Assembly (NCBI RefSeq): GCF_030816195.1
Contig: NZ_JAUSXS010000001.1
Coordinates: 3,805,501 to 3,869,500 of the forward strand
Origin: Pseudomonas sp. W4I3
GTDB taxonomy: Bacteria; Pseudomonadota; Gammaproteobacteria; Pseudomonadales; Pseudomonadaceae
Direction: 5' to 3'
Length of the DNA: 64,000 nt
The position numbers and the translations under genes are program-made. Of the stretch, positions 26,301 to 34,771 are shown one piece after another (position 1 is the stretch's first letter; each line of letters opens with the position of its first letter). The notes under the pieces were generated by a model, which saw only the letters and a program-made list of their open reading frames with translations, did no database searches and was not told the origin of the DNA.

Positions 26301-28643
26301 TTTCCGGGGCAACTGGTGGATCCGGACAATGTGCTGATCGCGCCTCGTATCGACCTCAAGGGGCCTATCCAGACCCTGACGGACTTTGCCTTGCGCCACT
26401 GGCCGGTGCTGCGCGCCGAAGATATTCGACTCAGTTCGCGCAGCGCCCTACCACTGCCGTCCGGGTTGGACGGCAACGCCGTGGTGCAGATGGTGCGTCA
26501 ACTGAACCTCAAGGAGCTGTATCAGGCGCACCTCAAGCGCTATCTGGACGGCCAAGGCGATGATGCGCTCGAGCGTCGTGACCTGTTCTGTCGGCAGCTG
26601 CCTTGGCAGGTGCTGCAGTACGCCCATGAACAAAGGCTAGATGAGCGGCTGTCGGCCACGGCCTGGAGTTTTGTTCAGCAAGTCTTCGACATGCCCGATG
26701 CCATGGCGCGCGCCATGATCCACGGCGTGACGGCGACCATTCGCCCCCTTGAACTGATCGCCACGCCGGGCGCCAACCCGGCCAAGGCCCTGGGCTGCTA
26801 TTTGATCAGCCCCCAGGCGGGTGCCACCGGCCCCACGCTGCTGTATGCACCCTACAGTCCCACGCATTTGCTCAAGGAGTACATCGGCGAGTCGGCCCTG
26901 CTCGATGAGTTCACCAGCCCAGGGGCTTTGCAGAACTGGGTGGTCAGTCGCCTGCAGGATTCCGATCAGGCGACCTACCGCAATTTGCTGCGCCAGCATG
27001 CGCTTGGCGAGTTATCGGACGTCCGTCTGGGCAACACGCCCATTTCCGGCAACCTGCTGCCACGCCTGTTCGCGGACAACCTCATTCAGCTGTCGCAAAT
27101 GCTCGCGTGCCAATTCATCCTGGGCGCGAAGGCACAGTGGGACGCGATGACCAGCCTGCTGAGCGAGGGCATTCCCAAGGGCCTTCAATTCATGGCCGGC
27201 AAACTGGCCTACCCCTTGGTGATCTGGCGCAGCTTCAATTTGTTCAAGCAGTCGGCCGAAGATTTGCAGCAACACCGCTGGCAACACGGGTTAAAGACGT
27301 TTATCGCCGGTGTGGCCGAAATGGCCGCCTTGCGCCGGGAGCTGGACGGGCTCGTGCCCGACACCGCGACGCCCCAGTCAACCACCACGGTGGAACAATG
27401 GCTTGACGCCCCCGCGCCAGCGGCAATGGCCTTGGCGACCCTGGATGTGACAGCGCCCCAGCGCACCCAACTGAGCCGGTTCGAAAACACGCGGGTCAGC
27501 CTAAAAAACTTGAAAAAAAGCCCTTCGACCCACGTTTACAAGGATGAGGCCAACCAGCGTGATTTCGTGCCGATGGCCGGCAAGGTCTACCCGGTGAAAA
27601 AATCGGGTCAACACTGGCGCCTGAGTGACGGTGACCGGCACGGCCCTTATGTGCAGCGCAATGACGATGGTGATTGGGTGCTGGACCTGGACCTGCATCA
27701 TCCGCGCTACGGCAAGACCCTCTCCAAATACACTTACAGGGCCTTTACCCGCGCGGGCGAGCGCGAGGCCATCAATATCGAGGCGGTGGGCATACCCGCC
27801 ATTGCCGCGCTTTCTAGCTGGAAGGCGCTGTGCATCAACGAAGCGCTCAACGTGGCGACGTATTACGCGGTAACGTGCAAACGCAACCTGGTGCACTTTG
27901 CCGACCTGCGCGATCCGAACAGTCGTCTTGGGGGCTTTTTCACGGAAATGTTCGGCGTTGTCAGCCTGACGCCCGAGCAGGTGCAACGAATCGAAGCCCG
28001 CGTCGACGAGGTGCTCGATGAACTGGTCAACCCCACACTGATCAACCCTGATTCGATGCGGTTCGTCTGTGGCACCCACCACGCTGGCGGCCAAGATACC
28101 TTTGCCTTCGTGCTGCCTGATGATGCGCAGAAGAAGATCTACCTGCTTAACCGGTTCTTCGACCCCAACATGGACGCCTATTACAATCGTTTGACCGTGC
28201 CGTTCGATATCTCGGCCCACGCGCGCGCCACCGTGTTGATCCATGAGATCACGCACTTGACGTCTTCGACCGAAGACTTGGCCTACCTCGACAGCATGCG
28301 ACCGTTCCCGGACCTGATCAATGTGAAGATCCATGGCGCCGCGCAGATGAAAACCGATCTGACCGACATGCGTGAAACCGCACTTTCGGTGTTGACGCCA
28401 AGCATCTACTTATTCAAGAGCCTGGACGCGCTCACCCAGCAGTGGAACGATTACGGCAGCGGCCAGGGCACTTCGGCGCTCAAGGACAAGGTGCTGAGTA
28501 CCACCGGCGCTCGGAGCCTGGCAGATGCCCGGTCCGTGTTCATGAGCGACGCCGACCGGCGCCTCGACACGATCCTGGCCAACGCCGACTCGGTCACCTG
28601 CCTGATCAGCCAACTGGGCCGAGAGCTGGATGCCGGTGCCTGA
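23400..28643 (+). CDS. Giant DUF6543 (dermonecrotic toxin domain) protein with C-terminal HEITH motif
   Basis: Up to 1747 residues from a TTG at 23400; an ATG at 23481 (MARLTPPYFFDEYL) is an equally possible start, and neither has a strong ribosome site. The body resembles the large Pseudomonas proteins annotated as dermonecrotic-toxin-domain or DUF6543 proteins. A module with the pattern hydrophobic-x-SP(x)n-G-x-x-LY-x-P-x-x-x-L-x-x-[YF]-x-S-x-x-x-L is present three times, near residues 105-165, 770-840 and 1130-1200. One hydrophobic stretch lies near 1245-1265. Near the end, RATVLIHEITHLTSSTEDLAYLD (HEITH at 1615-1619) is a zinc-metallopeptidase motif with an aspzincin-like T-x-D downstream. 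No signal peptide is seen. A secreted or delivered toxin is inferred, not shown. Confidence 0.78.
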   Translation: MTQLSTTTYAATAFSFSRSPDADGHHGMARLTPPYFFDEYLLPVKRNAPTERERALGFTVKDLDWLQTLYYATDAARQNAKPPKDPMKAESLLINLTDKPALPLAGAFMMSPTPDAKGAVLYTPYGGLELFDSSTALIDELEERLKKPDERVELLRFLSISQRDAIAADAPLAVTHTVIPGAVMEHQEQTILANQRSNVEAMLAQLRQLPNLHEMLDTLLGIMARSAFPRLNQSDTRVNFFSRGGVGEDSHWVASTSLRDALLHFYARQGWPAEQTHSFFNPRHDTSAFTQEQRDNDQLRWDSVVEQTSGILSKLLNSLVQTYWNEDFGTGQSRLAFFAQVSRDKFRADLLFKRQNCILSTDESRKLQALLLPSQAARSALDGQLRIEKVRIRARYQHHVELASTLMINNDHAYLYTQNRGLQVLKDLDDLHATLLTMLKAAGYEDELLNFRSLDEQHVFIGMDQPQVTGLPVADDLFQEIVEDIVAKQLNNMDHALRLFRRSSGTIDLGALLDSALDIRFMLDGRLLALQTDGRWSLHPVTGHDGGHTTVVAQRTKGHLQRLEAIQAALDLAHRQHPTLHSLAAKALDAQLTKSLLDLHADDVYINTYTTTPQELELRLPQASSTMVEHFIARLAGKAQALTLSSLTEFYGKRVEGAAAKRHNLTLATFNRVVEQALADFTPHVLRTQLGAFLDTELRRLSLGMLQGLSGEMQLRQLEKSLAPRELALLDSVLKADSMTRRTRHGLNGFIPDAFGLALYVGTQAEPEALANCFVLSERGGLDPLHSGIALLWTPRHGYEAYTSVTYLRQKLTQRLGDPTQRLLLLENLPASKRKPHQTFRLGPLQRIDDHLLNNRQGSYSRLVQSEVDPVLLMNLSARALQDWLDALMRRPPPSGLPRSIAIAQAVLRQQGLPVWLGMARPHEQILHAELLEQYRLSAPQERDYLNGIIPMRQQAATTLSNLLNARFPGQLVDPDNVLIAPRIDLKGPIQTLTDFALRHWPVLRAEDIRLSSRSALPLPSGLDGNAVVQMVRQLNLKELYQAHLKRYLDGQGDDALERRDLFCRQLPWQVLQYAHEQRLDERLSATAWSFVQQVFDMPDAMARAMIHGVTATIRPLELIATPGANPAKALGCYLISPQAGATGPTLLYAPYSPTHLLKEYIGESALLDEFTSPGALQNWVVSRLQDSDQATYRNLLRQHALGELSDVRLGNTPISGNLLPRLFADNLIQLSQMLACQFILGAKAQWDAMTSLLSEGIPKGLQFMAGKLAYPLVIWRSFNLFKQSAEDLQQHRWQHGLKTFIAGVAEMAALRRELDGLVPDTATPQSTTTVEQWLDAPAPAAMALATLDVTAPQRTQLSRFENTRVSLKNLKKSPSTHVYKDEANQRDFVPMAGKVYPVKKSGQHWRLSDGDRHGPYVQRNDDGDWVLDLDLHHPRYGKTLSKYTYRAFTRAGEREAINIEAVGIPAIAALSSWKALCINEALNVATYYAVTCKRNLVHFADLRDPNSRLGGFFTEMFGVVSLTPEQVQRIEARVDEVLDELVNPTLINPDSMRFVCGTHHAGGQDTFAFVLPDDAQKKIYLLNRFFDPNMDAYYNRLTVPFDISAHARATVLIHEITHLTSSTEDLAYLDSMRPFPDLINVKIHGAAQMKTDLTDMRETALSVLTPSIYLFKSLDALTQQWNDYGSGQGTSALKDKVLSTTGARSLADARSVFMSDADRRLDTILANADSVTCLISQLGRELDAGA

Positions 28644-28680
28644 CAGGTCGCCAGCGGGCGCTGGCCCCGTGTGCTTCAGA

Positions 28681-28697
28681 GAGATTCATTCTCATTG
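28681..28697. promoter_or_regulatory. Candidate Fur box before fecR
   Basis: GAGATTCATTCTCATTG, followed by a further CTCATT, reads on the other strand as CAATGAGAATGAATCTC. This is a good partial match to the AATGAGAATGATTCTCATT-like Fur consensus. It lies 75 bases before the fecR-like start. Confidence 0.5.
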
Positions 28698-28771
28698 ATG
28701 CTCATTTGCCATGATGGCGGTTCTCGCCGTGCTGCCTGGGAGGTTAGAATGGCGCAAATCAGGATGTGTTA

Positions 28772-29767
28772 ATGACCGATAAGCCCGTTTCCGAAGCCGA
28801 GTATGACGCCATCACCGATGCGGCCGCGCAGTGGTGCATGCGTTTGCATGCGAGCGACTGCACGGTGGCGGAGCGCCAGGCCTTCACTCAATGGCACGAC
28901 GCTCATCCGCTGCACGCCTTTGAATATGCGGCGATGCTGGAAATCTGGGACGTGGCCGATCATCTGCCGCGCACCGCGCCGGCACCCGTGGTGCTGGCGT
29001 TCAAACCTCGTCCGCGCTGGCGCACCTATGCGGTCGCAGCCGCTATTTGCCTCGCAGCGTTACCGCTCGCTGCGTTCACTGGCTGGGAGGCCGGCTGGTT
29101 GCCCAGTTCCTATAAGCATTTCCAGGCGGTCAATGGCTTGCGCAGCGTCACCCTCGGCGATGGCAGCGAAGTGGAATTGAACCTGGGCACTGAACTGGTC
29201 TACAGCGCTTACAAAGACCGACGCCAGGTCAAGTTGAAAAAAGGTGAAGCGTTTTTCAAGGTCACTCATGACAGCGATCATCCGTTTATCGTGCAGGCTG
29301 GCGCTGGACAGGTGCGGGTGACGGGCACCCAGTTCAATGTCTGGACCTATGAAGACCAGGTCCGAGTGATGCTGCTCGAGGGCTCGGTGCAGATCGCCAG
29401 CGACTCGGTGCATGGCAGCGTGCCGCTTACCCCGGGCATGCAGGCCAGCTACCAGCGCGGCGACGCTACCCCGCGTGTGGCCACGACCAGGCCCAATGAC
29501 CCCGCGCTGGCATGGCGCACGGGTAAGCTGGTGCTCGACAACCTGGCCCTGGCCGATGCCCTGCCGCTGATCAACCGCTACCTGGACAAGCCCGCAATGC
29601 TGGCGGATGCAGGCACAGGGGCCATTCGCATCGGTGGTATTTACAACCTCAGTGAAGTCAACAACCTCATCCCTTCCCTGCCCAAGGTGCTGCCGGTCTA
29701 CCTGACCCAGAATCAGGATGGCAACCCGGTACTCAATTCCATTCCGCGTAAAACCCCCAAGGGCTGA
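28772..29767 (+). CDS. FecR-type anti-sigma/sigma regulator, without an adjacent ECF sigma gene
   Basis: 331 residues from the ATG at 28772. The cytoplasmic N-terminus carries the DUF4880 helix bundle (AAAQWCMRLHASDCTVAERQAFTQWHDAHPLHAFEYAAMLEIW). One membrane helix lies at about 85-105 (TYAVAAAICLAALPLAAFTGW). The periplasmic FecR domain follows (GLRSVTLGDGSEVELNLGTEL...VKLKKGEAFFKVTHDSDHPFIVQAG...VRVTGTQFNVW). A C-terminal STN-like segment has LADALPLINRYL. FecR proteins relay siderophore-receptor occupancy to a FecI-type sigma factor. Neither fecI nor a receptor flanks this gene, which is unusual. Confidence 0.9.
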   Translation: MTDKPVSEAEYDAITDAAAQWCMRLHASDCTVAERQAFTQWHDAHPLHAFEYAAMLEIWDVADHLPRTAPAPVVLAFKPRPRWRTYAVAAAICLAALPLAAFTGWEAGWLPSSYKHFQAVNGLRSVTLGDGSEVELNLGTELVYSAYKDRRQVKLKKGEAFFKVTHDSDHPFIVQAGAGQVRVTGTQFNVWTYEDQVRVMLLEGSVQIASDSVHGSVPLTPGMQASYQRGDATPRVATTRPNDPALAWRTGKLVLDNLALADALPLINRYLDKPAMLADAGTGAIRIGGIYNLSEVNNLIPSLPKVLPVYLTQNQDGNPVLNSIPRKTPKG

Positions 29768-29860
29768 GCACGCGCCTGTAGCGTCAACTGTCCATTTTTG
29801 AAACAGCCCAATGTCCTGAATCGCCCCGTGGGTGCGGATTCATCGCTTTGTCATGGGCAG

Positions 29861-29878
29861 TGTTTCATCGATGAGACA
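29861..29878. promoter_or_regulatory. Candidate activator site 1 for the fap operon
   Basis: TGTTTCATCGATGAGACA, an imperfect palindrome of the form TGTYTCA-N4-TGARACA. The copy at 29919-29936 is the same sequence in inverted orientation with a different N4. Such paired dyads 70-140 bases upstream of a -24/-12 promoter are typical of sigma-54 activator binding sites. Confidence 0.65.
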
Positions 29879-29918
29879 GCAGGCGTGAGCGGCCGGGCAT
29901 ATCGCGTTTCAGGGCGAC

Positions 29919-29936
29919 TGTCTCACGGCTGAAACA
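29919..29936. promoter_or_regulatory. Candidate activator site 2 for the fap operon
   Basis: TGTCTCACGGCTGAAACA, the inverted counterpart of site 1. The two centres are 58 bases apart, and site 2 ends about 65 bases before the -24 GG. Confidence 0.65.
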
Positions 29937-30000
29937 CTATCGCCGACGTATCCTCCAGCGCCGATCGCAACACCTTGAATCCACAGCAAAAACAAAAAGC

Positions 30001-30015
30001 GGCACGCCTTCTGCT
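30001..30015 (+). promoter_or_regulatory. Sigma-54 promoter of fapABCDEF
   Basis: GGCACGCCTTCTGCT gives the invariant GG at 30001-30002 and GC at 30013-30014 with exactly ten bases between. The surrounding CGGCACG...CTGCT is close to the consensus TGGCACG-N4-TTGC. It lies 53 bases before the fapA start. Confidence 0.8.
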
Positions 30016-30067
30016 CTGTTCCTGACAACGCTGTTTAGGGTCAGCGTGAATAATAAGGACTGCCGCC

Positions 30068-30517
30068 GTGAACACACTCACTCAAGCCTCGATAAACGCA
30101 CTGTTGATCAGTTGCGTGCTCAGTGCCGGCATCAGCCTGCCGAGCCAGGCCGGTGACGGCGTGATCGTGACGGGACGTGTGGTGCAAGGCCATATGTACG
30201 GGCGCACCTCCCTCCCCGACCCCTACCCCAATACCGCCAACGCCAATCCCAGCAAAGAAGTGATCAGCGCCATTTCCGGTGAACTCAGCGATGTGGACAT
30301 CGGCGGTATCCGCAGCGGTTCCAGCCTGACACCTGCCCTGCAGCCCAGCGGCAACCTGTCGGGCTTGAGCGCCACGCAAAACGGCATGTCGACCCTCGGT
30401 TCCGGCGCGGCCGCCGGCCACGGCGCGGGCAGCGGCATGGGTGGGCAGATCAGTGATTCGATCCAGCGCGGCATGGCCCCCTTGAACAACCTCGGCAGCA
30501 TGATGGGGGGCAAGTGA
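30068..30517 (+). CDS. fapA: Functional amyloid operon protein FapA (periplasmic chaperone-like)
   Basis: 149 residues starting with GTG, with an AAGGA ribosome site eight bases upstream. A signal peptide covers about 1-29, with cleavage after PSQAG. The mature part is low in complexity and disordered, with Gly/Ser/Met-rich ends ([26 protein letters not shown]). As the first gene of a complete fapABCDEF order it corresponds to FapA, which limits or orders FapB/FapC assembly in the periplasm in studied strains. Its stop overlaps the fapB start by one base. Confidence 0.9.
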   Translation: MNTLTQASINALLISCVLSAGISLPSQAGDGVIVTGRVVQGHMYGRTSLPDPYPNTANANPSKEVISAISGELSDVDIGGIRSGSSLTPALQPSGNLSGLSATQNGMSTLGSGAAAGHGAGSGMGGQISDSIQRGMAPLNNLGSMMGGK

Positions 30518-31065
30518 TGAGGCGCTTGGTGTGGTTGTTAGCGCTGCTGGGCAGCGCGTCGACAATGGCTGACGACAGCGCCGTGGTCGACAACAGCGGC
30601 AAACAGTACCAGGGCGTCCTGTCGATCAACCAGGCGGCCGGTACCCAGCAGCAAATGTCCAATAGCCGCGCCATCGTTCTCGGCGGCCAGGCCACCACGG
30701 TCAACATCCAGAAACTCGACGGCAACGTCGACCCGTCCCTGAACGCCAAGGCGGCGATCCTGGGCACCTCTTTTACCAACGGCAACGGTGTACTGGGCAT
30801 CAACCAGTCGGCCGGGGCCAATAATCAATCGATCAACGCTGTGCGGATCAGCCTCAACCCTGGCCCGCAAAGCATCGATGACAGCGTCCTGTTGCAACAG
30901 AACACGACGCAGTTGACCGACTCAGGGCTCACCCCCACCACTGGCAGCCGCCAGGTCGTGACCAGCGACCAGGCCTTCACCGGCAGCCGAGGAGTGATTC
31001 AGGTGAACCAGAGTGCCGGGGTGGGGAACCGAGTGGCTAACACCCTGGGCATCACTATCAAGTAA
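30517..31065 (+). CDS. fapB: Minor amyloid subunit / nucleator FapB
   Basis: 182 residues with signal peptide [19 protein letters not shown], adjusted for the ATG at 30517. The mature protein carries three imperfect repeats of the amyloid type: GVLSINQAAGTQQQMSNSRAI, GVLGINQSAGANNQSINAVRI and GVIQVNQSAGVGNRVANTLGI. They are separated by longer linkers. FapB is the minor fibre component and proposed nucleator for FapC. Translation is coupled to fapA. Confidence 0.9.
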   Translation: MRRLVWLLALLGSASTMADDSAVVDNSGKQYQGVLSINQAAGTQQQMSNSRAIVLGGQATTVNIQKLDGNVDPSLNAKAAILGTSFTNGNGVLGINQSAGANNQSINAVRISLNPGPQSIDDSVLLQQNTTQLTDSGLTPTTGSRQVVTSDQAFTGSRGVIQVNQSAGVGNRVANTLGITIK

Positions 31066-31133
31066 ATGCTTGGTAGCACTGGCTGGACCGTACCAACACT
31101 TAACCCAACTAATTAGAAGCAAGGAGAAACACC

Positions 31134-31871
31134 ATGAAACCTCAAATGGCCCTGAAACCAATGGTTTTCGCGCTCGCCGCACTCATGGCTGCCGCCGCTC
31201 AAGCAGGGGGTGGCTGGCATCCGGCGCCGCAACCTACCGGTACGGTTGCCGCTGTGGTCACTGACGTACAAAAAAGCGAACACAACAAATTCGACGACAC
31301 CAATACCGAAAACAATGCCTCTGCTGACGGTTCGGTAACCGGCAACAGCGGTAACGTCGGGGTCAACGTGCAGTCGGGCTCCGGCAACCAGGCGGATAAC
31401 GCCGGTGCCATCTCCAGTGCCAAGGGCGACTTTGCCACGGTGTTCGCGGTGATTGATGTGGACCAAGGCAGCAGCCACAACAACTTCGTCAACAAAGGCA
31501 CGCAAAACAACGCCTCCCTGGACAACTCGGTCAACGGCAACTCCGGTAACGTGGGTTACAACGGCCAGGCCGGCCAAGGCAACCAGGGTAAGAACAACCT
31601 GGCAATCACCACCGCCGACGGCAAGAACATCGCGGCGGCTTCCAATACCGAGCAGAACTCGCTCAACAACAGCTACCTCAACACGGCCGTCAGCAGCCAC
31701 GGCTATGGCAAACCGCAGTATGTGTCCAACAACTCCAGCCTCGACAACTCGGTTAACCACAACTCCGGCAACGTGGGTGTGAACATTCAATCGGGCGGTG
31801 GCAACGGGGCCAGCAACAGCCTGTCGATCGGTCAAGGTTGCAGCGTCTGCGCCAGCGGCGTGCGCTTCTGA
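31134..31871 (+). CDS. fapC: Major functional amyloid subunit FapC
   Basis: 245 residues. Signal peptide about 1-24 (ALMAAAAQA). Three Asn/Gln/Gly-rich amyloid repeats of about 34 residues lie at 61-94, 126-159 and 200-232, each with the core SVxxNSGNVGxNxQxGxGN. They are joined by linkers of about 31 and 40 residues, the short-linker form. The C-terminal CSVC (Cys236, Cys239) motif is conserved in FapC. It forms the fibre body in biofilm matrix. It has its own strong AAGGAG ribosome site and is followed by an intrinsic terminator, both fitting high expression. Confidence 0.95.
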   Translation: MKPQMALKPMVFALAALMAAAAQAGGGWHPAPQPTGTVAAVVTDVQKSEHNKFDDTNTENNASADGSVTGNSGNVGVNVQSGSGNQADNAGAISSAKGDFATVFAVIDVDQGSSHNNFVNKGTQNNASLDNSVNGNSGNVGYNGQAGQGNQGKNNLAITTADGKNIAAASNTEQNSLNNSYLNTAVSSHGYGKPQYVSNNSSLDNSVNHNSGNVGVNIQSGGGNGASNSLSIGQGCSVCASGVRF

Positions 31872-31878
31872 TCCAACG

Positions 31879-31905
31879 GGGCCTTGGCAACAAGGCCCTT
31901 TTTTT
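31879..31905 (+). terminator. Intrinsic terminator between fapC and fapD
   Basis: Arms GGGCCTTG (31879-31886) and CAAGGCCC (31891-31898) with a GCAA tetraloop, followed by seven T. It sits inside the operon right after fapC, so only part of the transcription would continue to fapDEF. Confidence 0.9.
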
Positions 31906-31933
31906 ATTCCAGTGTCCAGCAGGTCATTCGATC

Positions 31934-32614
31934 ATGCGCATCGCGACCCTTACCCTCCTGATGTTGCTCACCGGCACTACCTGGGCAGGCACCATGGCAA
32001 TCTCCGCCATGCCCGGCGGTGCAGTGATCTTCAAGAAGGTCGAGAGCATTCGTGAACGCCGGTTCGCCAACCTGGTGGAACAGAAAACCGATTTCAGCTG
32101 CGGTGCCGCGGCACTCGCCACCATCCTGCGCCAGGCCTATTGGCTGGACGTCGACGAAGACCACATCATCAAAGGCATGCTGGTCACCGCCGACCAGGAC
32201 CTGGTGCGTACCCAGGGTTTTTCCATGCTGGACATGAAGCGCTACCTCGAAAGCATCGGCATGCGCGCCCGGGGCTACAAGATCGCTCCGGACACCCTGA
32301 CGACCGTGAAAATCCCCGTGGTGGTGCTGCTGGAAATTCGTGGCTACAAGCACTTCGTGGTGATGCAGCGGGCCGACAAGGACTGGGTGTATATCGGCGA
32401 CCCGGTGCTGGGCCATAAGCGCTACTCGCGGGATGACTTCGTCAAGGGTTGGAATGGCATCGTGTTCGCCGTATTGGGTGAAGGCTACGACAAGGCCAAC
32501 GTTTTGCTCGACCCGCCTGCGCCGCTGACCGCCAAGAACCAGATGAATGAGTTCAGGCCCGTGGGCGACGCCGAGCTGATGGATTTCGGTTTTATCCAGA
32601 GCGACTTCTTCTAG
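31934..32614 (+). CDS. fapD: C39-family cysteine peptidase of the fap system
   Basis: 226 residues from the ATG at 31934 with signal peptide MRIATLTLLMLLTGTTWAG. C39 peptidase residues are all present: Gln50 and Cys56 in EQKTDFSCGAAAL, His140 in GYKHFVVM, and Asp156 in YIGDPVLG. Unlike bacteriocin exporters there is no ABC transporter attached; the protein is periplasmic. In fap clusters FapD is thought to process or quality-control components needed for secretion. Confidence 0.93.
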   Translation: MRIATLTLLMLLTGTTWAGTMAISAMPGGAVIFKKVESIRERRFANLVEQKTDFSCGAAALATILRQAYWLDVDEDHIIKGMLVTADQDLVRTQGFSMLDMKRYLESIGMRARGYKIAPDTLTTVKIPVVVLLEIRGYKHFVVMQRADKDWVYIGDPVLGHKRYSRDDFVKGWNGIVFAVLGEGYDKANVLLDPPAPLTAKNQMNEFRPVGDAELMDFGFIQSDFF

Positions 32615-32651
32615 AAGCGCAATAAGGGGCAGGACGCTCCAGGAGCAAAAG

Positions 32652-33398
32652 ATGAACACTTCCCGTTGGCTGACGGTTTTGTGTCTGGCAGCCTCGATGC
32701 CCGCTTATGCTTCGTCGGGTTTCAAACCGATCGAACTCAAGGATTCGGAAATGGCCGAGCTGCGCGGCCGCTATGTGATGCCGGGGCGAATCATCAGCTT
32801 CGGCATTGTCATGAGCAGCACCTGGACCAATGCCGTGGGTGACAGCATCACCGGCAAGGCCAGCCTGCAACTCGACAAGACCACCATCACCCCGCAGTTC
32901 TACGTGCAAACCACTGGCTCGGCCGGAACCGGGAGCAACCAGAACACCGGGGCCGGCAACGTGGTCGGTGGCGCGGGACTTGGCACTGGCCAGGGCGTGG
33001 TACAAAGCGTACGCACCGCCGGCGATGGCAACACGGCCCACAACACGGTCGGCATCAACGTCACGCAGGACGGCTTCGCGCCTGCCAATCTCGTGCAATC
33101 CGGGCAAGTATTGGTGGCCGGTGGCACCGTTTCGGGTGACAGCCCGGCAGGCCATGTCAGCGTGTCGGCCAATAATGGCGGCCTGCAGATGGCGATCCAG
33201 GCCAACCACAACCAAGGCAACAGCCTGCAGCAGATCGGCGCCGGGAATGTGCTGCAAGGCACCGTGTTGACCGGCAACGCCAACTTCGTCAACAACATGA
33301 CCCAACTCAACGTCGTGATGAACAATAACGGTTTGAACAACGGCGCGTTGAACTGCAACCTGGATCAACTCAAAGGCCTACGCACGCTTGGTTATTGA
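32652..33398 (+). CDS. fapE: Fap system secreted component FapE
   Basis: 248 residues with signal peptide (about 1-21, ending SMPAYA) and a ribosome site AGGAGC. The mature part has the conserved opening FKPIELKDSEMAELRGRYVMPGRIISFGIVMSSTW, followed by Gly/Asn-rich beta segments. The end (NNGLNNGALNCNLDQLKGLRTLGY) has a single conserved Cys. FapE is found in small amounts in Fap fibres and has been proposed as a chaperone or capping partner. Its place in the operon fixes the identity. Confidence 0.9.
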   Translation: MNTSRWLTVLCLAASMPAYASSGFKPIELKDSEMAELRGRYVMPGRIISFGIVMSSTWTNAVGDSITGKASLQLDKTTITPQFYVQTTGSAGTGSNQNTGAGNVVGGAGLGTGQGVVQSVRTAGDGNTAHNTVGINVTQDGFAPANLVQSGQVLVAGGTVSGDSPAGHVSVSANNGGLQMAIQANHNQGNSLQQIGAGNVLQGTVLTGNANFVNNMTQLNVVMNNNGLNNGALNCNLDQLKGLRTLGY

Positions 33399-33447
33399 AC
33401 TACGCTGACCCTCGACACTTACGCATTAGAAAAGGACGGCTTATTTC

Positions 33448-34749
33448 ATGCATCGATCGTTATCGCTCCGCGCGGTGGTCTGTCTAAGTACGCTATTGCC
33501 CTCATCCGTGTTGTATGCAGCGCCGGATGCCGATATCGAAACCCTCAAGCAGGAACTCCTGGAACTCAAGCAACGCTACGACGTGCAGCAAAAGGCCCTG
33601 GCCGTGCTGGAGCAACGTGTACGCCAAGTGGAAGACCAACCGGCAGCGCCCGCGCCCAGGCGCCTGGCCAAATCCCCCGCCGACTTCAAGAAAGGCGGCA
33701 CCGTCGTCGCCGGCACGGGCGCGGCGGCGGCATCGGGTGGCGCGGGCGGCGGCGGCAGTTCCTACGGCCAGTCGCTGAAGGACGATTCCGCCCCCGCGCA
33801 AAGCGTGAGCAACCTGTATAACGAAGCCAGCGGCTTTTTCGGCAACGGCAAGTTCAGCTTCGAAACCGGCGTGACCTATGCCCGTTATGACGCCCGTCAG
33901 TTGACCCTCAATGGCTTCCTGGCGCTGGACTCGATCTTCCTCGGCAACATCAACCTGGACCGGATCAAGTCGGACAGCTGGACCCTGGACCTGACCGGGC
34001 GCTACAACGTCGACAATCGCTGGCAGTTCGACCTGAACGTGCCGGTGGTCTACCGCGACTCGACCTACCAGTCCGCTGGCGCCGGCAACGATGCCACGGC
34101 CACCTCGGAAGGCTCCGTCACCCGCGACCCCACCATCGGCGACGTCAATTTCGGCGTGGCGTACAAGTTTCTCGATGAAACCCCTACCCTGCCAGATGCG
34201 GTGGTATCGGTACGGGTGAAGGCGCCTACGGGTAAAGAGCCGTTTGGCATCAAACTGGTCAAGCAGCCCAACAACGACAACCTCTACCTGCCGGAAAGCC
34301 TGCCGACGGGCAACGGCGTCTGGTCGATCACGCCGGGCATTTCCCTGGTCAAGACCTTCGACCCCGCGGTGCTGTTCGGCTCGCTGTCCTACACCCACAA
34401 CTTCGAAGACTCCTTCGATGACATCAGCAGTGAAGTCAACCAGAAGGTTGGAGGCAAGGTACGCCTGGGCGACAGCTTCCAGGTCGGCCTCGGCGTAGCG
34501 TTCGCGCTCAATGAGAAAATGAGTATGTCGTTCTCGGTGTCGGACCTGGTCCAGCGCAAAAGCAAGCTCAAGCCGGACGGTGGCGACTGGCAGTCGGTGG
34601 TCTCCAGCGATGCCAACGCCGGCTACTTCAACGTGGGCATGACCATTGCCGCATCGGATAACCTGACCATCGTGCCGAACCTGGCGATTGGGATGACCGA
34701 CGATGCGCCGGACTTTACCTTCAGCCTGAAATTCCCGTACTACTTCTGA
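33448..34749 (+). CDS. fapF: Outer-membrane amyloid export pore FapF
   Basis: 433 residues. Signal peptide about 1-24 (ending YAAP). A coiled coil lies at about 27-68 ([36 protein letters not shown]), then a Gly/Ala-rich linker (about 85-112), then a beta-barrel to the C-terminal Phe ([11 protein letters not shown]). This matches the solved FapF plan: a trimeric 12-stranded barrel with an N-terminal helical trimer that gates secretion of FapB, FapC and FapE. It is the last gene of the operon; a REPIN follows. Confidence 0.95.
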   Translation: MHRSLSLRAVVCLSTLLPSSVLYAAPDADIETLKQELLELKQRYDVQQKALAVLEQRVRQVEDQPAAPAPRRLAKSPADFKKGGTVVAGTGAAAASGGAGGGGSSYGQSLKDDSAPAQSVSNLYNEASGFFGNGKFSFETGVTYARYDARQLTLNGFLALDSIFLGNINLDRIKSDSWTLDLTGRYNVDNRWQFDLNVPVVYRDSTYQSAGAGNDATATSEGSVTRDPTIGDVNFGVAYKFLDETPTLPDAVVSVRVKAPTGKEPFGIKLVKQPNNDNLYLPESLPTGNGVWSITPGISLVKTFDPAVLFGSLSYTHNFEDSFDDISSEVNQKVGGKVRLGDSFQVGLGVAFALNEKMSMSFSVSDLVQRKSKLKPDGGDWQSVVSSDANAGYFNVGMTIAASDNLTIVPNLAIGMTDDAPDFTFSLKFPYYF

Positions 34750-34771
34750 ATCAGTGCGAACGCTTGTTAAA

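Larger units (their letters stand above)
29768..30067. other. Control region of the fap operon
   Basis: Three hundred bases without a gene, holding two complete 18-bp palindromes, a third degenerate one (about 29789-29805) and a sigma-54 promoter just before fapA, each listed separately. No REP arm is present. Confidence 0.7.
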
